64,000 nucleotides of DNA, from assembly GCF_018122595.1 (NCBI RefSeq), contig NZ_JAGRQH010000006.1, positions 1 to 64,000 of the forward strand, given 5' to 3'. The position numbers and the translations under genes were made by a program. The notes under the pieces are model-generated. The model was not told where the DNA came from and made no database searches. It saw only the letters and a list, made by a program, of their open reading frames with translations. Positions within the stretch are counted from its first letter, which is position 1; each line of letters begins with the position of its first letter. The DNA is from Neokomagataea anthophila (GTDB taxonomy: Bacteria > Pseudomonadota > Alphaproteobacteria > Acetobacterales > Acetobacteraceae). This document shows, one piece after another, positions 1 through 8,353 of this stretch.

Positions 1-205
1 GAAGCTCAAGACCACTCTGTCCAGGCATCCGAACATCTAAAATTAAGCACGATGGGCAATCAAAACGGGGCGATGATAAAAAATCATCCGCAGATGCGTA
101 CAAAACACTCACAATACCAACTGAATCTAATAAATCCGATAACGCTTCTCGTACCGAAATATCATCATCAACAATATAAACAATACTCTGGGGTAGGTTA
201 GACAT
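1..205 (-). CDS. Response regulator, FixJ-type receiver domain (partial)
   Basis: Only the first 68 residues lie in the window. They form the start of a receiver domain: an acidic cluster DDD at residues 13-15, a phospho-acceptor aspartate at about D57 in LILDVRMPG, and the following MPG turn. This is the FixJ/LuxR style of receiver; the output domain lies beyond the edge. The ATG overlaps the stop codon of the upstream kinase by one base (TAATG), so the two are translationally coupled and almost certainly partners. The target genes cannot be read from this fragment; the adjacent TonB receptor is the obvious candidate by position. Confidence 0.88.
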   Translation of the reverse strand, partial: MSNLPQSIVYIVDDDISVREALSDLLDSVGIVSVLYASADDFLSSPRFDCPSCLILDVRMPGQSGLEL

Positions 206-1305
206 TACTGAACTCTTGAAAAAAGTGGCAGACGAAAGAGGAAGGTTGTTCCAGTTTTTTCAGAACAAAAAGCATGAATGTGGCCACCATGTGCTTCAAT
301 AATTGAACGACAAATTGCGAGCCCTAACCCAGTCCCGGTTTCGCGCGTTGTATGAAATGGTTCAAAGATATGATTGAGGGCATCTTCTGGGATACCGATG
401 CCATTATCAGAGACACTGAGAGCGACGAAGTTTTTCTCCGACTTTTCTATTATAATAGAAATCTGCCCATTTAAACGGTTAGTTGCTTTAATGGCTGCAA
501 TCGCATTTATAATGAGGTTAATAAATACCTGTTGTATTTGAACTTCATCTACTGAGATAAGCGCGTCTTCACACTTATTGTTGATGGACACAGTGATACG
601 ATTTCTGAGTAAATCAGTATGAGTAATGTCGACAATTTTTTGAACAAGTGACGTTGGGTGAATAACTTGAAACTCTGGTGTAGAGCGCCGGGACATCTGA
701 CGAATGCGTTCAATAATATCAGCAGTGCGTGTGGCATCGGCTGTAATGCGGTTGAGAGCTGAACGAGCCCGTTCAATATTGGGTGGTGTCGTAGAAAGCC
801 AGTTTAAAGCGGCAGTTGTGCTTGATGCGATACCGGTTAGAGGTTGTTTGATTTCATGGGCAATTGATGTGCTTAATTCACCCAGTGTGTTTACACGTGC
901 GAGGTGAATAAGCTGTAAGCGTGCTTCATGTTCTGCCGCTATGGCTTTGAGCATGCGAGTGGCCATTAATGTTGTAGCGAAAATAGCCGTGATGCTCAGG
1001 GCCGTATTGATAATGCCTGAATGTAAATTTCCATGAGGCGTGATGCTCAGGCTGATAATGGTCATGGCGGCGCAAAGACCGGCAATCTGCCATAAGTGAC
1101 GTGATGATAAAAATTGAGCACCAAGTAAAACGACGCTGACGTATAAAACGGCCGTCGCGATTTCAAAATTGGTAAAGCTATCAGCAAGAAAGATGAGGAT
1201 TGAGAGCACAACGATGAGGCATCCTCGTGTCACGGTTGTGGAGCGTCTTTGCACCTGTGGAGCCTTACGCTGCGTATGGGTATGTCGCGGCAGGTGCAAA
1301 GACAT
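205..1305 (-). CDS. Membrane sensor histidine kinase
   Basis: A 366-residue kinase. Hydrophobic segments occupy about residues 28-120 (three to four membrane spans, no large periplasmic domain). A HisKA domain follows with the phospho-accepting H150 in the motif SIAHEIKQPL, then an ATPase domain with the N box around N267, the G1 box DNGIGIP at about 300-306 and the G2 box TGTGLGLA. The HEIKQPL form of the H box is typical of FixL/DctB-like kinases. It lies 19 bp downstream of a TonB receptor and overlaps the response regulator by one base, suggesting a receptor-kinase-regulator operon. The signal is not evident; the short loops suggest sensing in or at the membrane. Confidence 0.92.
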   Translation of the reverse strand: MSLHLPRHTHTQRKAPQVQRRSTTVTRGCLIVVLSILIFLADSFTNFEIATAVLYVSVVLLGAQFLSSRHLWQIAGLCAAMTIISLSITPHGNLHSGIINTALSITAIFATTLMATRMLKAIAAEHEARLQLIHLARVNTLGELSTSIAHEIKQPLTGIASSTTAALNWLSTTPPNIERARSALNRITADATRTADIIERIRQMSRRSTPEFQVIHPTSLVQKIVDITHTDLLRNRITVSINNKCEDALISVDEVQIQQVFINLIINAIAAIKATNRLNGQISIIIEKSEKNFVALSVSDNGIGIPEDALNHIFEPFHTTRETGTGLGLAICRSIIEAHGGHIHAFCSEKTGTTFLFRLPLFSRVQ

Positions 1306-1324
1306 GATCTTTCAGGAGTAGGGA

Positions 1325-3721
1325 TTAAAAACGTGTACCAATGGTAAAGAGTGCTTGGCGTGGTGCTGTGCGTTGCATTGTCTGATAGTCGCCAGAGAAT
1401 GGGAAGCCATCGACACCAAGAGTACCGATCATTTTCCGGTTTAAGACATTATAGACATCAAATCGAAAGGAAAGCGCGGGGACGGAGCCGTGGCGTAGTG
1501 TTTCGTAGGAGATGTATGCGCTGGTATTCCAATAATTGAAGCCCATTACGTCGTTTGTATATGAAAAAGGCTGCTCTAAATACACGGTACTCGTCGCACC
1601 GGCTTGGAGACGATTATAGTGAAATGTAGCGCCACTGATGAGAGAAATTCCTGGGTATCCTGGCTGTGCTTTTCCTTTGATTGGGAAGATAGTCCCTTCA
1701 ACATTGAGGTCGGTATCATAAGAAAAGCGGCTTACCGAGAGGCTTTGGCTCAGGGTGATAAAGCGGCCGATAGGGAGACTGATCGAAGCATCACCCCCGA
1801 CAATATGTGAACGGGAGACAGCACCAACCGTATTTTCAGGATCATGTAGGGTACCGACAGATGCTGAAAGCAGGCGGTTAAAAATGAGGCTGTAATAAGC
1901 ATCTAAAGCGAGCATAAAACGGCCTGCGCGGTGGTGCCCGCCGACGGTTACGGTCACATCACGCTCGGGTTTAATTCCCTGTGTCGCGGCGTTATATGTG
2001 GCTTGGTCTGATGCCGTCCATGGAGAAGCGGAGTAACCAATATTCCCACGTGGGGAGACGCGGAAGCCGCTTTCTGTTTCAGACGCATCAAGGAAAACAT
2101 CATTATTTGCATCAGGCCGCCAAAAGACTGAGAGATGCGGTAAGAACCAGTTACGAGCCCGGAGTTTGCCGTGTGGGGCATCATCGGCACCGGTGCCTCC
2201 TCCATAGGTCATGAAATTAACGGCTTTCATACCAAAGCCAATTGTGAGTGTTGGTAAGATCCGCCAATCATCGTGTAAGAAAATTTGTCGGGATGATGTG
2301 GTCCAGCGGGAGAAATTCGCCGTTTGAAATGTTGGGCCGTACACTGTGTAAGGGCCAACAGTTTTAAGTGGCTGTCCTTGTCCGAGGGCAGGCTCATTGT
2401 ACCAAGAGGTGCCGGCACTTGAATTCGCCATTTCCTGCCAAAGTCCGGCAGAGAGAGTATGTTGGCCAATATGGTAGTCGAACTCTGCGGTGCCACCGAA
2501 GCGACGCGTTTGAGGGTGCCAGACTTGCTCAGAGAATGGAGCGCCTGTGAGTGAGGGCGTGGTTGGGTCTGCGAGGGAAGCGTGGGTGTCGCTGCTGGCG
2601 CCGTAGAATGTGACTGTGCCGCTCAGAGCATCGGTTGCTTGGAAGTGATGCTGGAGAGAACCGATTAAGTCTTGAGTGGTTTGTCCGCTATCATATGGAA
2701 CGAGGTTGGCCATTTCGCCACAATTATAGGCACCACAATTTGAGTTGGCATTCTCGGGGAGGGCCATGCGGTAAGCGGCGGCATAGTTGGGGTACATATA
2801 ATCAGCACGCCAGCCGAGATTTTTGAGCATACCGAAGGATTGGTCATTATAGCCCCAGATCTGCGCGGATGATGCGGAGAAAAATGCCGTTATATTGCCC
2901 CAGCCGAGGTCTTGAGTGGCTTTGATGTTGCCACGCATCATGTTTTGCGAGCCGCCGCCTTCATATTTATCTTTGGAAATGCGTTGAAAGCCCATCAAAA
3001 TAGCGGGGCCATGCTCACCCAATTGGCCTGTATTGGCCGTTGCGGTGGTCACAAAGGTTTGGTTACTGCCGTAGGATTGGTGGATGGAGGCATTCGCCTT
3101 ATCGGTGGGGTTGCTGAGCATATAACGGAGCTCTCCGCCATTATTGCTACTGGAGAATGTGCTCTCTCGGGATGTGCCGGGAGAGACGTAAATGGAGCCG
3201 ATATTATCGGGGACCCCAATATTCAAAACAGTTGTACCAGTAAGGGTGCCAAACCCTGTGTCATTCAGAGGGATGTTTTCGAAGGTGATTCCAAGTTCGT
3301 TCATGTGGAAGCCCCGCATGAAGAGGCTCGCATCAGATTCATCGAGTCCATAAGAATCAGAGGATGTGTAAGAAACGCCTGGAGTGTTGGACAGTAAGGC
3401 GAGCGGGTTAGAGCCGGTGAGGACGTTCTTCCAGTTAGCAGATGTTAATAGGGTGCCATTGGCCCGGGTAGGGCGGTTGGTCGTGCGTTTGACCACGATG
3501 CTTTCTGGTGTTGAGGCAATATCATGATGTTTTGTGTTGTGGCTCTCTTTATGTGCTGCCAGAGCTTGTTGGCTTATGGCGGGTGCGGAGAGAACAAGAG
3601 AGGCCGCAATATGTGTGTAGAGGCGTTTTCGAAAAGAGAGAGGCTTCCATGCGCTCGAAAGGGCAGAGAGAGCATTCTGAGTGATGGAATAGAATGTATG
3701 ATGTGTAAATGAGATAAGCAT
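1325..3721 (-). CDS. TonB-dependent outer-membrane receptor
   Basis: About 798 residues from the ATG at 3721, which has an AGAGGAG ribosome site; the frame stays open to a GTG at 3754 but that start lacks such a site. An export signal ends near an AxA site (QQALAAH). The plug domain follows (ESIVVKR, then NTPGVSY, LFMRGF, NIPLNDTG and a GGELRY segment), and a beta-barrel rich in aromatic and Gly residues ends in the terminal Phe of FTIGTRF, as expected for outer-membrane insertion. No FecR-interacting N-terminal domain is apparent. The substrate is unknown. It is the first gene of a likely operon with the kinase and regulator, which may control it or respond to its ligand. Confidence 0.9.
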   Translation of the reverse strand: MLISFTHHTFYSITQNALSALSSAWKPLSFRKRLYTHIAASLVLSAPAISQQALAAHKESHNTKHHDIASTPESIVVKRTTNRPTRANGTLLTSANWKNVLTGSNPLALLSNTPGVSYTSSDSYGLDESDASLFMRGFHMNELGITFENIPLNDTGFGTLTGTTVLNIGVPDNIGSIYVSPGTSRESTFSSSNNGGELRYMLSNPTDKANASIHQSYGSNQTFVTTATANTGQLGEHGPAILMGFQRISKDKYEGGGSQNMMRGNIKATQDLGWGNITAFFSASSAQIWGYNDQSFGMLKNLGWRADYMYPNYAAAYRMALPENANSNCGAYNCGEMANLVPYDSGQTTQDLIGSLQHHFQATDALSGTVTFYGASSDTHASLADPTTPSLTGAPFSEQVWHPQTRRFGGTAEFDYHIGQHTLSAGLWQEMANSSAGTSWYNEPALGQGQPLKTVGPYTVYGPTFQTANFSRWTTSSRQIFLHDDWRILPTLTIGFGMKAVNFMTYGGGTGADDAPHGKLRARNWFLPHLSVFWRPDANNDVFLDASETESGFRVSPRGNIGYSASPWTASDQATYNAATQGIKPERDVTVTVGGHHRAGRFMLALDAYYSLIFNRLLSASVGTLHDPENTVGAVSRSHIVGGDASISLPIGRFITLSQSLSVSRFSYDTDLNVEGTIFPIKGKAQPGYPGISLISGATFHYNRLQAGATSTVYLEQPFSYTNDVMGFNYWNTSAYISYETLRHGSVPALSFRFDVYNVLNRKMIGTLGVDGFPFSGDYQTMQRTAPRQALFTIGTRF

Positions 3722-3789
3722 GTGGTGGTCTCCTCTTGGGGAGGGAAACACCACATCTCATGATATTCGATCAATCATGCATAAGTATA

Positions 3790-3815
3790 AGCACATATAC
3801 TTTGGTATATGTGCT
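3790..3815 (-). terminator. Perfect hairpin between aroE-like gene and TonB receptor
   Basis: An 11-bp perfect inverted repeat (AGCACATATAC / GTATATGTGCT) around a TTTG loop. It lies 14 bp past the stop of the AroE-like gene and 68 bp before the receptor start, both on the minus strand. No strong T run follows on the minus strand, so it is either a weak terminator for the upstream gene or a structured leader or operator of the receptor operon. Confidence 0.5.
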
Positions 3816-3829
3816 TTGTTGGCGGTGAT

Positions 3830-4678
3830 TTATTCGAAGATATCTTTCAACGTTTTGGTCATAACGTCAAAATCGAGTGTCTTACCGAGCCAAATTTCAA
3901 CACCGATTTGCCCTTGATTGACCAGCATGCCGAGGCCATCCAGCGTTGTGCAGCCTTTCTTATCGGCTTCACGCAGGAGGTGGGTTTTGGGAGGGTTAGG
4001 AATAACATCTGCGACGATCAGTTCTTTACGCAGGCTGTCTAGGTTAATAGGAGGCAGGGCTTCTGCATCGCCTAGGCCGATCGGGGTGGCATTAATGGCG
4101 ATATCGATATCATTACCGATTGTATAATCGCCCTCCCACTTGCCTGCCGTCGCTTTGCAATCGGTGTTCTCATTAACGATTTTAGCGATTGTTTCGGCTT
4201 TTTTCGGGTCACGATTGATGATGGTGAGTGTTTTTGCACCAGCAAGTGCTGTTTCTACGGCGATAGCACGTGCTGCACCGCCTGCACCAAGCAAAAGAAG
4301 GTTTTTCCCTTTTGGATCCGTGACGGTTTTGAGGGATGCAAGAAAGCCTTTACCATCAGTATTATGGCCTGTTAGGCGGCCATCTTTGATGGATGTACAG
4401 TTTACAGCACCAATGATGCGGGCAGATTCAGCTACTTCATCCAAATGCTCTAAAATGGCGACTTTGTGTGGGATAGAGCAGTTGAAGCCTGCCCACCCCA
4501 TAGCAACAGCGCCTTTAATGGCATCTTTGAGGTTTTCTGCCGGGACATCACAGTTGATGTAACGTGCGTTGAGGCCAGCCTTTTTATATCCGGCTTCAAT
4601 CATCGCAACGGTAGGATTGTCGCCGCAGGGGGTAGAGAAAGAGCCCGTGAGAATGCTCAGAAAATCTTGATCACTCAT
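3830..4678 (-). CDS. aroE: Shikimate dehydrogenase family protein (divergent substrate site)
   Basis: A 282-residue protein of the AroE fold, expected to reduce 3-dehydroshikimate or a related compound with NADPH in the cytosol. Seen: the catalytic lysine region NCSIPHK, IGAVNC, the catalytic aspartate region GHNTDGKGF, and the Rossmann loop GAGGAARA. The N-terminal segment that normally carries the shikimate-binding Ser-x-Ser motif reads TPCGDNPTVAM instead, so the substrate may differ from the biosynthetic enzyme (quinate, or another cyclitol acid). It starts 47 bp downstream of oprB on the same strand and could be read through from the fructose dehydrogenase operon. The family is certain, the exact reaction is not. 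Confidence 0.8.
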   Translation of the reverse strand: MSDQDFLSILTGSFSTPCGDNPTVAMIEAGYKKAGLNARYINCDVPAENLKDAIKGAVAMGWAGFNCSIPHKVAILEHLDEVAESARIIGAVNCTSIKDGRLTGHNTDGKGFLASLKTVTDPKGKNLLLLGAGGAARAIAVETALAGAKTLTIINRDPKKAETIAKIVNENTDCKATAGKWEGDYTIGNDIDIAINATPIGLGDAEALPPINLDSLRKELIVADVIPNPPKTHLLREADKKGCTTLDGLGMLVNQGQIGVEIWLGKTLDFDVMTKTLKDIFE

Positions 4679-4725
4679 GTGAACGACGTCCTTTAGGTTG
4701 CGTGTTGAAGAGGGATCACTGGGGG

Positions 4726-6189
4726 TTAGAACCCCACAGTGAATTGTCCACCCAGTACGAGTGCATTTTTAAAACGCGTTGTCGCGCCGGGATGTTCCAA
4801 ATATTGTAGGTCAGCTTGAAGCGCAGCAGCTTTGTGAAGATGGATGCTGTAGAATGCTTCGTAGCTGTTTTCCCAGTTCTGTACGCCCCATACTTGCCCC
4901 CATTGGTTGGATAGGAAGGCGCGGTTTAGAGCGAGAGACGATTCTTGTTGTAGGGTTACACTCCGGCTCATTTGCATGTGTTGCATCATGATACCAACTT
5001 GATCACCGGGGCGGTGCCATGGGGTACCGCTCTCAATGAGAGCGAGCCATTCATGATCACGCATGGCGGTAATGGCACCAGATGAGTAACCAACGCCTCC
5101 GATGACAATGAGGCCGTTCGCGATGCCGGGGCCGTTGCGTACCAGCATTTGGTCAAACATAAACCATGCTGTTTTCATGCCCGCTAATTGGCGTGGGGCA
5201 AGACCTGACGCTTGGAACGAATTGCCGTATCGGTCTTCAAACAGTGCGGGGTAGGTTGAGTTATCGTACCATGCACCAATTTTATAGTTGCCGCGCAGCT
5301 TGTCAGGGCCAAATTCGGGCATCCACCCGATTTCAACTTGTGAGGTGACGTGGTTTAAGCCCATTCCATCTTGCAGCATGGCCCAGCCTGAAATGCCGCC
5401 ATTGTAGCTATGGGGAGAAACGGCAAAAACGCCGCCTTCAATATAAGTTTGCTCTGTGGGGCGTACGCGAAGTACTCCACCGAGGTTACCTGATGGCCAG
5501 TCACGGCCGCCCGGATTGTATTTTCCTGGGGCAAAGTTACTACAGACGGAGACGTTCATGAAAGAACAGGCAAGGTAATCATACGCGAAGAAGCTGCCTG
5601 TTGGGATATCACCCAGAGACAGAATAATACGGTCGTTGAGAAAAGCTTTATCGGCGTAGAGCTCAACAAGGTGAGCGATGACGTTACCGCGTGCGCCGTA
5701 AATTTGTTCGGGGTTTGTGACAGAATCACCCAATGTGTGGCTGAAGCTATGGCCGTTACCATTGACGACGAGCAGATGTGTCCAAAACCCTGGGATGCCA
5801 GCCAGTTGCTGCCAGTCAATATCGACTTCACCGGCGACTTGCCCTGAGGGCACAGCTGATCGCGTACGGCCGCCTGTGACATTGCCCATGAACTCTTGGT
5901 TGAAAGTCAGGCTAGTGAAGATACCGTGCTTGACCATCCACGGTTGTGCCCCACCCCAATCACCGAATAGGTGAGGGTTCCCGTATAAGCTCGGGATGAG
6001 CGGTCCGACATTATAAGTGCCGGTCCCGTCCATAGCAAAAGCTCGGGCTTGGTAGAGGGAGGGGGTGTAGAGGTTATGTGCGGTTTCTGTTTGCGCGTGT
6101 GCTGTGGAGGGCAACGCGTAAGCACAGCCAAGGGCCATCATAGAAATGATGGCCGTAGAATAACGTCTGTGCTGAAGTTTTTTGTTCAT
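4726..6189 (-). CDS. oprB: OprB-family carbohydrate-selective porin
   Basis: A 487-residue outer-membrane protein. It has a signal peptide (charged MNKKLQHRR, hydrophobic core, cleavage after AHA near residue 32) and the OprB family opening LFGDWGGAQPWMVKHGI at about residues 74-90, followed by alternating beta-strand sequence and a C terminus ending in Phe (FTVGF). OprB porins admit neutral sugars and polyols into the periplasm. It lies 12 bp downstream of the HbpS-like gene and closes the fdhSCL operon, so its likely role here is to admit fructose or related sugars to the periplasmic dehydrogenase. Confidence 0.92.
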   Translation of the reverse strand: MNKKLQHRRYSTAIISMMALGCAYALPSTAHAQTETAHNLYTPSLYQARAFAMDGTGTYNVGPLIPSLYGNPHLFGDWGGAQPWMVKHGIFTSLTFNQEFMGNVTGGRTRSAVPSGQVAGEVDIDWQQLAGIPGFWTHLLVVNGNGHSFSHTLGDSVTNPEQIYGARGNVIAHLVELYADKAFLNDRIILSLGDIPTGSFFAYDYLACSFMNVSVCSNFAPGKYNPGGRDWPSGNLGGVLRVRPTEQTYIEGGVFAVSPHSYNGGISGWAMLQDGMGLNHVTSQVEIGWMPEFGPDKLRGNYKIGAWYDNSTYPALFEDRYGNSFQASGLAPRQLAGMKTAWFMFDQMLVRNGPGIANGLIVIGGVGYSSGAITAMRDHEWLALIESGTPWHRPGDQVGIMMQHMQMSRSVTLQQESSLALNRAFLSNQWGQVWGVQNWENSYEAFYSIHLHKAAALQADLQYLEHPGATTRFKNALVLGGQFTVGF

Positions 6190-6201
6190 TCGTTATGCCT
6201 G

Positions 6202-6696
6202 TTATGGCTTGGTTTTGAGGGCTTCTTGTACTGCCGCTTGTGCTAGGCGGGCATCGGTTTCCCCTTCGCCGCCGCTGAGGCCGAGGGCGCCGATGATGTG
6301 ACCGTTGACGGTAATCGGGTAACCGCCGCCAGCAGGTAAAGCATTTGGCAGTGTTGCGATCATGAAGTTCCCTTTATTTAGGGCGTGTTCCATATCTACC
6401 GTAGGGCGGGAAAAGGAAAGAGCTGTTTTGGCTTTACGGATAGCAAGCTCGGTGCTGCCGAGCTGTGTGCCGTCCATACGTTGGAAAGCGACGAGGTTTC
6501 CACCTTCATCGACCACGGCAATGGCAACGCGTGCATGATCGTTTGTTGCTTCGGTATGTGCTTGGTTAATGAAGTGGAGGGCATTTTGAAGGTTCACGGC
6601 AGGCTCCTGTGCCATGGCCATTGGGCTGAGCATAAAAGCGCCAGCGAGACCAAGGGCGGCGGTTAAGTTGCGGGTGAAAGAAAGCGTCATCGTCAT
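6202..6696 (-). CDS. Secreted HbpS/GlcG-family (DUF336) heme-binding-like protein
   Basis: 164 residues with a signal peptide (hydrophobic core at residues 10-25, cleavage near MAMAQ). The mature part is a single HbpS/GlcG-type domain, with AIAVVDEGGNLVAFQRMDG, TELAIRKA, GGGYPI and IGALGLSGG segments typical of the family. Members bind heme or small cofactors, and several are encoded beside periplasmic oxidoreductases. Its ATG overlaps the fdhL stop by one base (TAATG), so it is made in step with fructose dehydrogenase. A role in heme supply to FdhC, or protection of the cofactors, is inference; no heme-ligand residue is identified here. Confidence 0.85.
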   Translation of the reverse strand: MTMTLSFTRNLTAALGLAGAFMLSPMAMAQEPAVNLQNALHFINQAHTEATNDHARVAIAVVDEGGNLVAFQRMDGTQLGSTELAIRKAKTALSFSRPTVDMEHALNKGNFMIATLPNALPAGGGYPITVNGHIIGALGLSGGEGETDARLAQAAVQEALKTKP

Positions 6697-8330
6697 TATC
6701 CGTTCTTGTGGTCGGCAAGGATGGCATCGCCAGCGCGCAGGGAGAGCGCAGCCATGGTCAGGGTTGAGTTGACTGTGCCAGAAGCGGCCATAGTCGCGCC
6801 AGTTGCAAGGAACAGATTGGCGTGATCATGGGTGCGGAGCCATGAGTCGACGACGGAATCACGGGGGTCATGGCCCATTATTGTGCCGCCGGTGATGTGG
6901 TTGTTGGGCGTGAAATAAGGTGCAATTTCGATTTCAGTGCCGCCCATGGCTTTAGCAATATCGAGCAAGCGTTGACGCGAAATGGCGGCAGATTTGCGGA
7001 CATATTCACCCACATCGTAGGTCACCTCTGGGTGTGGAATCCCCAGAGCGTCACGGTGGTCTTTCGACAAAACGAGGCGGTTTTCTGGGTTCGGCAGAAC
7101 TTCATGGTTGGCGTAAAGGTCGACGCCATGTGCTGTGCGGCGGCGAATTTCTTCATCCAGCTTTTTACCAACGAGCCCCATGGAGAGGGCTTTCATACCC
7201 GCACGTGAGTTTTGCGCTGTGTTGTTATAGCCGATTTGGGTTGCGGCATATTCGGAGCGGAAATCACCATCACGGAAATTGGTGATGGAGCTCATTTGTA
7301 CAGAGCCGCCACCGGCCCAGATGGGTTCAGCCGCTTGCAGGCTCATGCCCAAACCGGGGTGATCCATCATGTTCCGGCCAACTTGGTCGGACGAGTTGGC
7401 GATACCGTTCGGGTTGCGGCTATTGGCGGCCAGCAGGAGAAGTTTGGGGGTTTCGATACCATTGGCCGCGATGACAAATGTTTTTGCCGTTACGCGGTAG
7501 GAGTGTTTGTCTGGGTCATAGAAACGTAGTGCTGTGATCTTGTTCGCGGCATCTGTTTCAAAGGCATAAACAACAGCATTTGGGATGATGCGTGCGCCGT
7601 GTTTTTCAGCCTTCATGGCAGCATAGACGCCGTTATACATGGCCCCAATAGGGCAGATCGGCATGCAGTTATTATTGCCACAGCATTGTGGGCGGCCATC
7701 ATAGGGGCGGCTGTTACGCCCTTGCGGCACGGGGGTGTTGTCAAAGCCCAGCTTTTTGACGATTTCCGTGAAGGTGCGGTCCCCATAACCATAAGGCATG
7801 GAGGTCATTGGCCAAGGTTGCTGACGAGGGGCGGAGGGAACGATCGTTTGATCATTCGGTCCCATGACGCCCATTTCGCACTCAGCGGCGTAATAATATG
7901 GCTCTAGATCGTCATAGCTTAAGGCATAATCACGGCCGACGCCGAATTGGCTGTGTAGGCGGAAATCATTAGGAAGGTAGCGCCAGCTTGAAGCTGCCCA
8001 GTGCCATGTCGTCCCGCCAACGCCTTTGATGATGCCTTGCTTATAGGCCGTACGATCGGGGCCTTTGACGATCAGGTATCCGTTATCCGGGAAGAAGTTG
8101 GTGTGTGGTGCCCATGGTACGCTTGGATATGGTGTTGCGTAATCATACTGGGATTTGTTGTCAGGCGGCATAGCGCGCCAGTTTTCAACAATTTGGTCAC
8201 GGTCACGGCGTGGGCCAGCATCAAGTAGCAATACAGAGAGGCCGTTACGAGCCAGTTTGTGAGCCAGCATGGAGCCGCAAATACCTGCGCCAGCAATGAC
8301 GACGTCTGCGGAAAGGTTTTGTTCAGTCAT
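6696..8330 (-). CDS. fdhL: Fructose dehydrogenase large subunit, FAD-dependent GMC oxidoreductase
   Basis: 544 residues, the length I recall for the Gluconobacter japonicus FdhL subunit, whose sequence I recognise closely. It oxidises D-fructose at C5 to 5-keto-D-fructose on the periplasmic face. Seen: the FAD dinucleotide-binding motif GAGICG at residues 14-19, GVGGTTWHW near 103-111, a cysteine cluster C216, C217, C222, C226 fitting the iron-sulfur site known for this enzyme group, and the C-terminal GMC region with NNHITGGTIMG and SGTVNSTLTM. There is no signal peptide; it is thought to be exported with the Tat-dependent small subunit. Gene order small-cytochrome-large matches fdhSCL rather than the small-large-cytochrome order of sorbitol and gluconate dehydrogenases. 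Confidence 0.93.
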   Translation of the reverse strand: MTEQNLSADVVIAGAGICGSMLAHKLARNGLSVLLLDAGPRRDRDQIVENWRAMPPDNKSQYDYATPYPSVPWAPHTNFFPDNGYLIVKGPDRTAYKQGIIKGVGGTTWHWAASSWRYLPNDFRLHSQFGVGRDYALSYDDLEPYYYAAECEMGVMGPNDQTIVPSAPRQQPWPMTSMPYGYGDRTFTEIVKKLGFDNTPVPQGRNSRPYDGRPQCCGNNNCMPICPIGAMYNGVYAAMKAEKHGARIIPNAVVYAFETDAANKITALRFYDPDKHSYRVTAKTFVIAANGIETPKLLLLAANSRNPNGIANSSDQVGRNMMDHPGLGMSLQAAEPIWAGGGSVQMSSITNFRDGDFRSEYAATQIGYNNTAQNSRAGMKALSMGLVGKKLDEEIRRRTAHGVDLYANHEVLPNPENRLVLSKDHRDALGIPHPEVTYDVGEYVRKSAAISRQRLLDIAKAMGGTEIEIAPYFTPNNHITGGTIMGHDPRDSVVDSWLRTHDHANLFLATGATMAASGTVNSTLTMAALSLRAGDAILADHKNG

Positions 8331-8353
8331 GGTAGTAGTTCCTTAAGTTCCGT

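Noticed and set aside
2912-3397. 161-codon plus-strand frame
   Set aside because: Antisense to the plug region of the TonB receptor; no ribosome site and low-likelihood composition.
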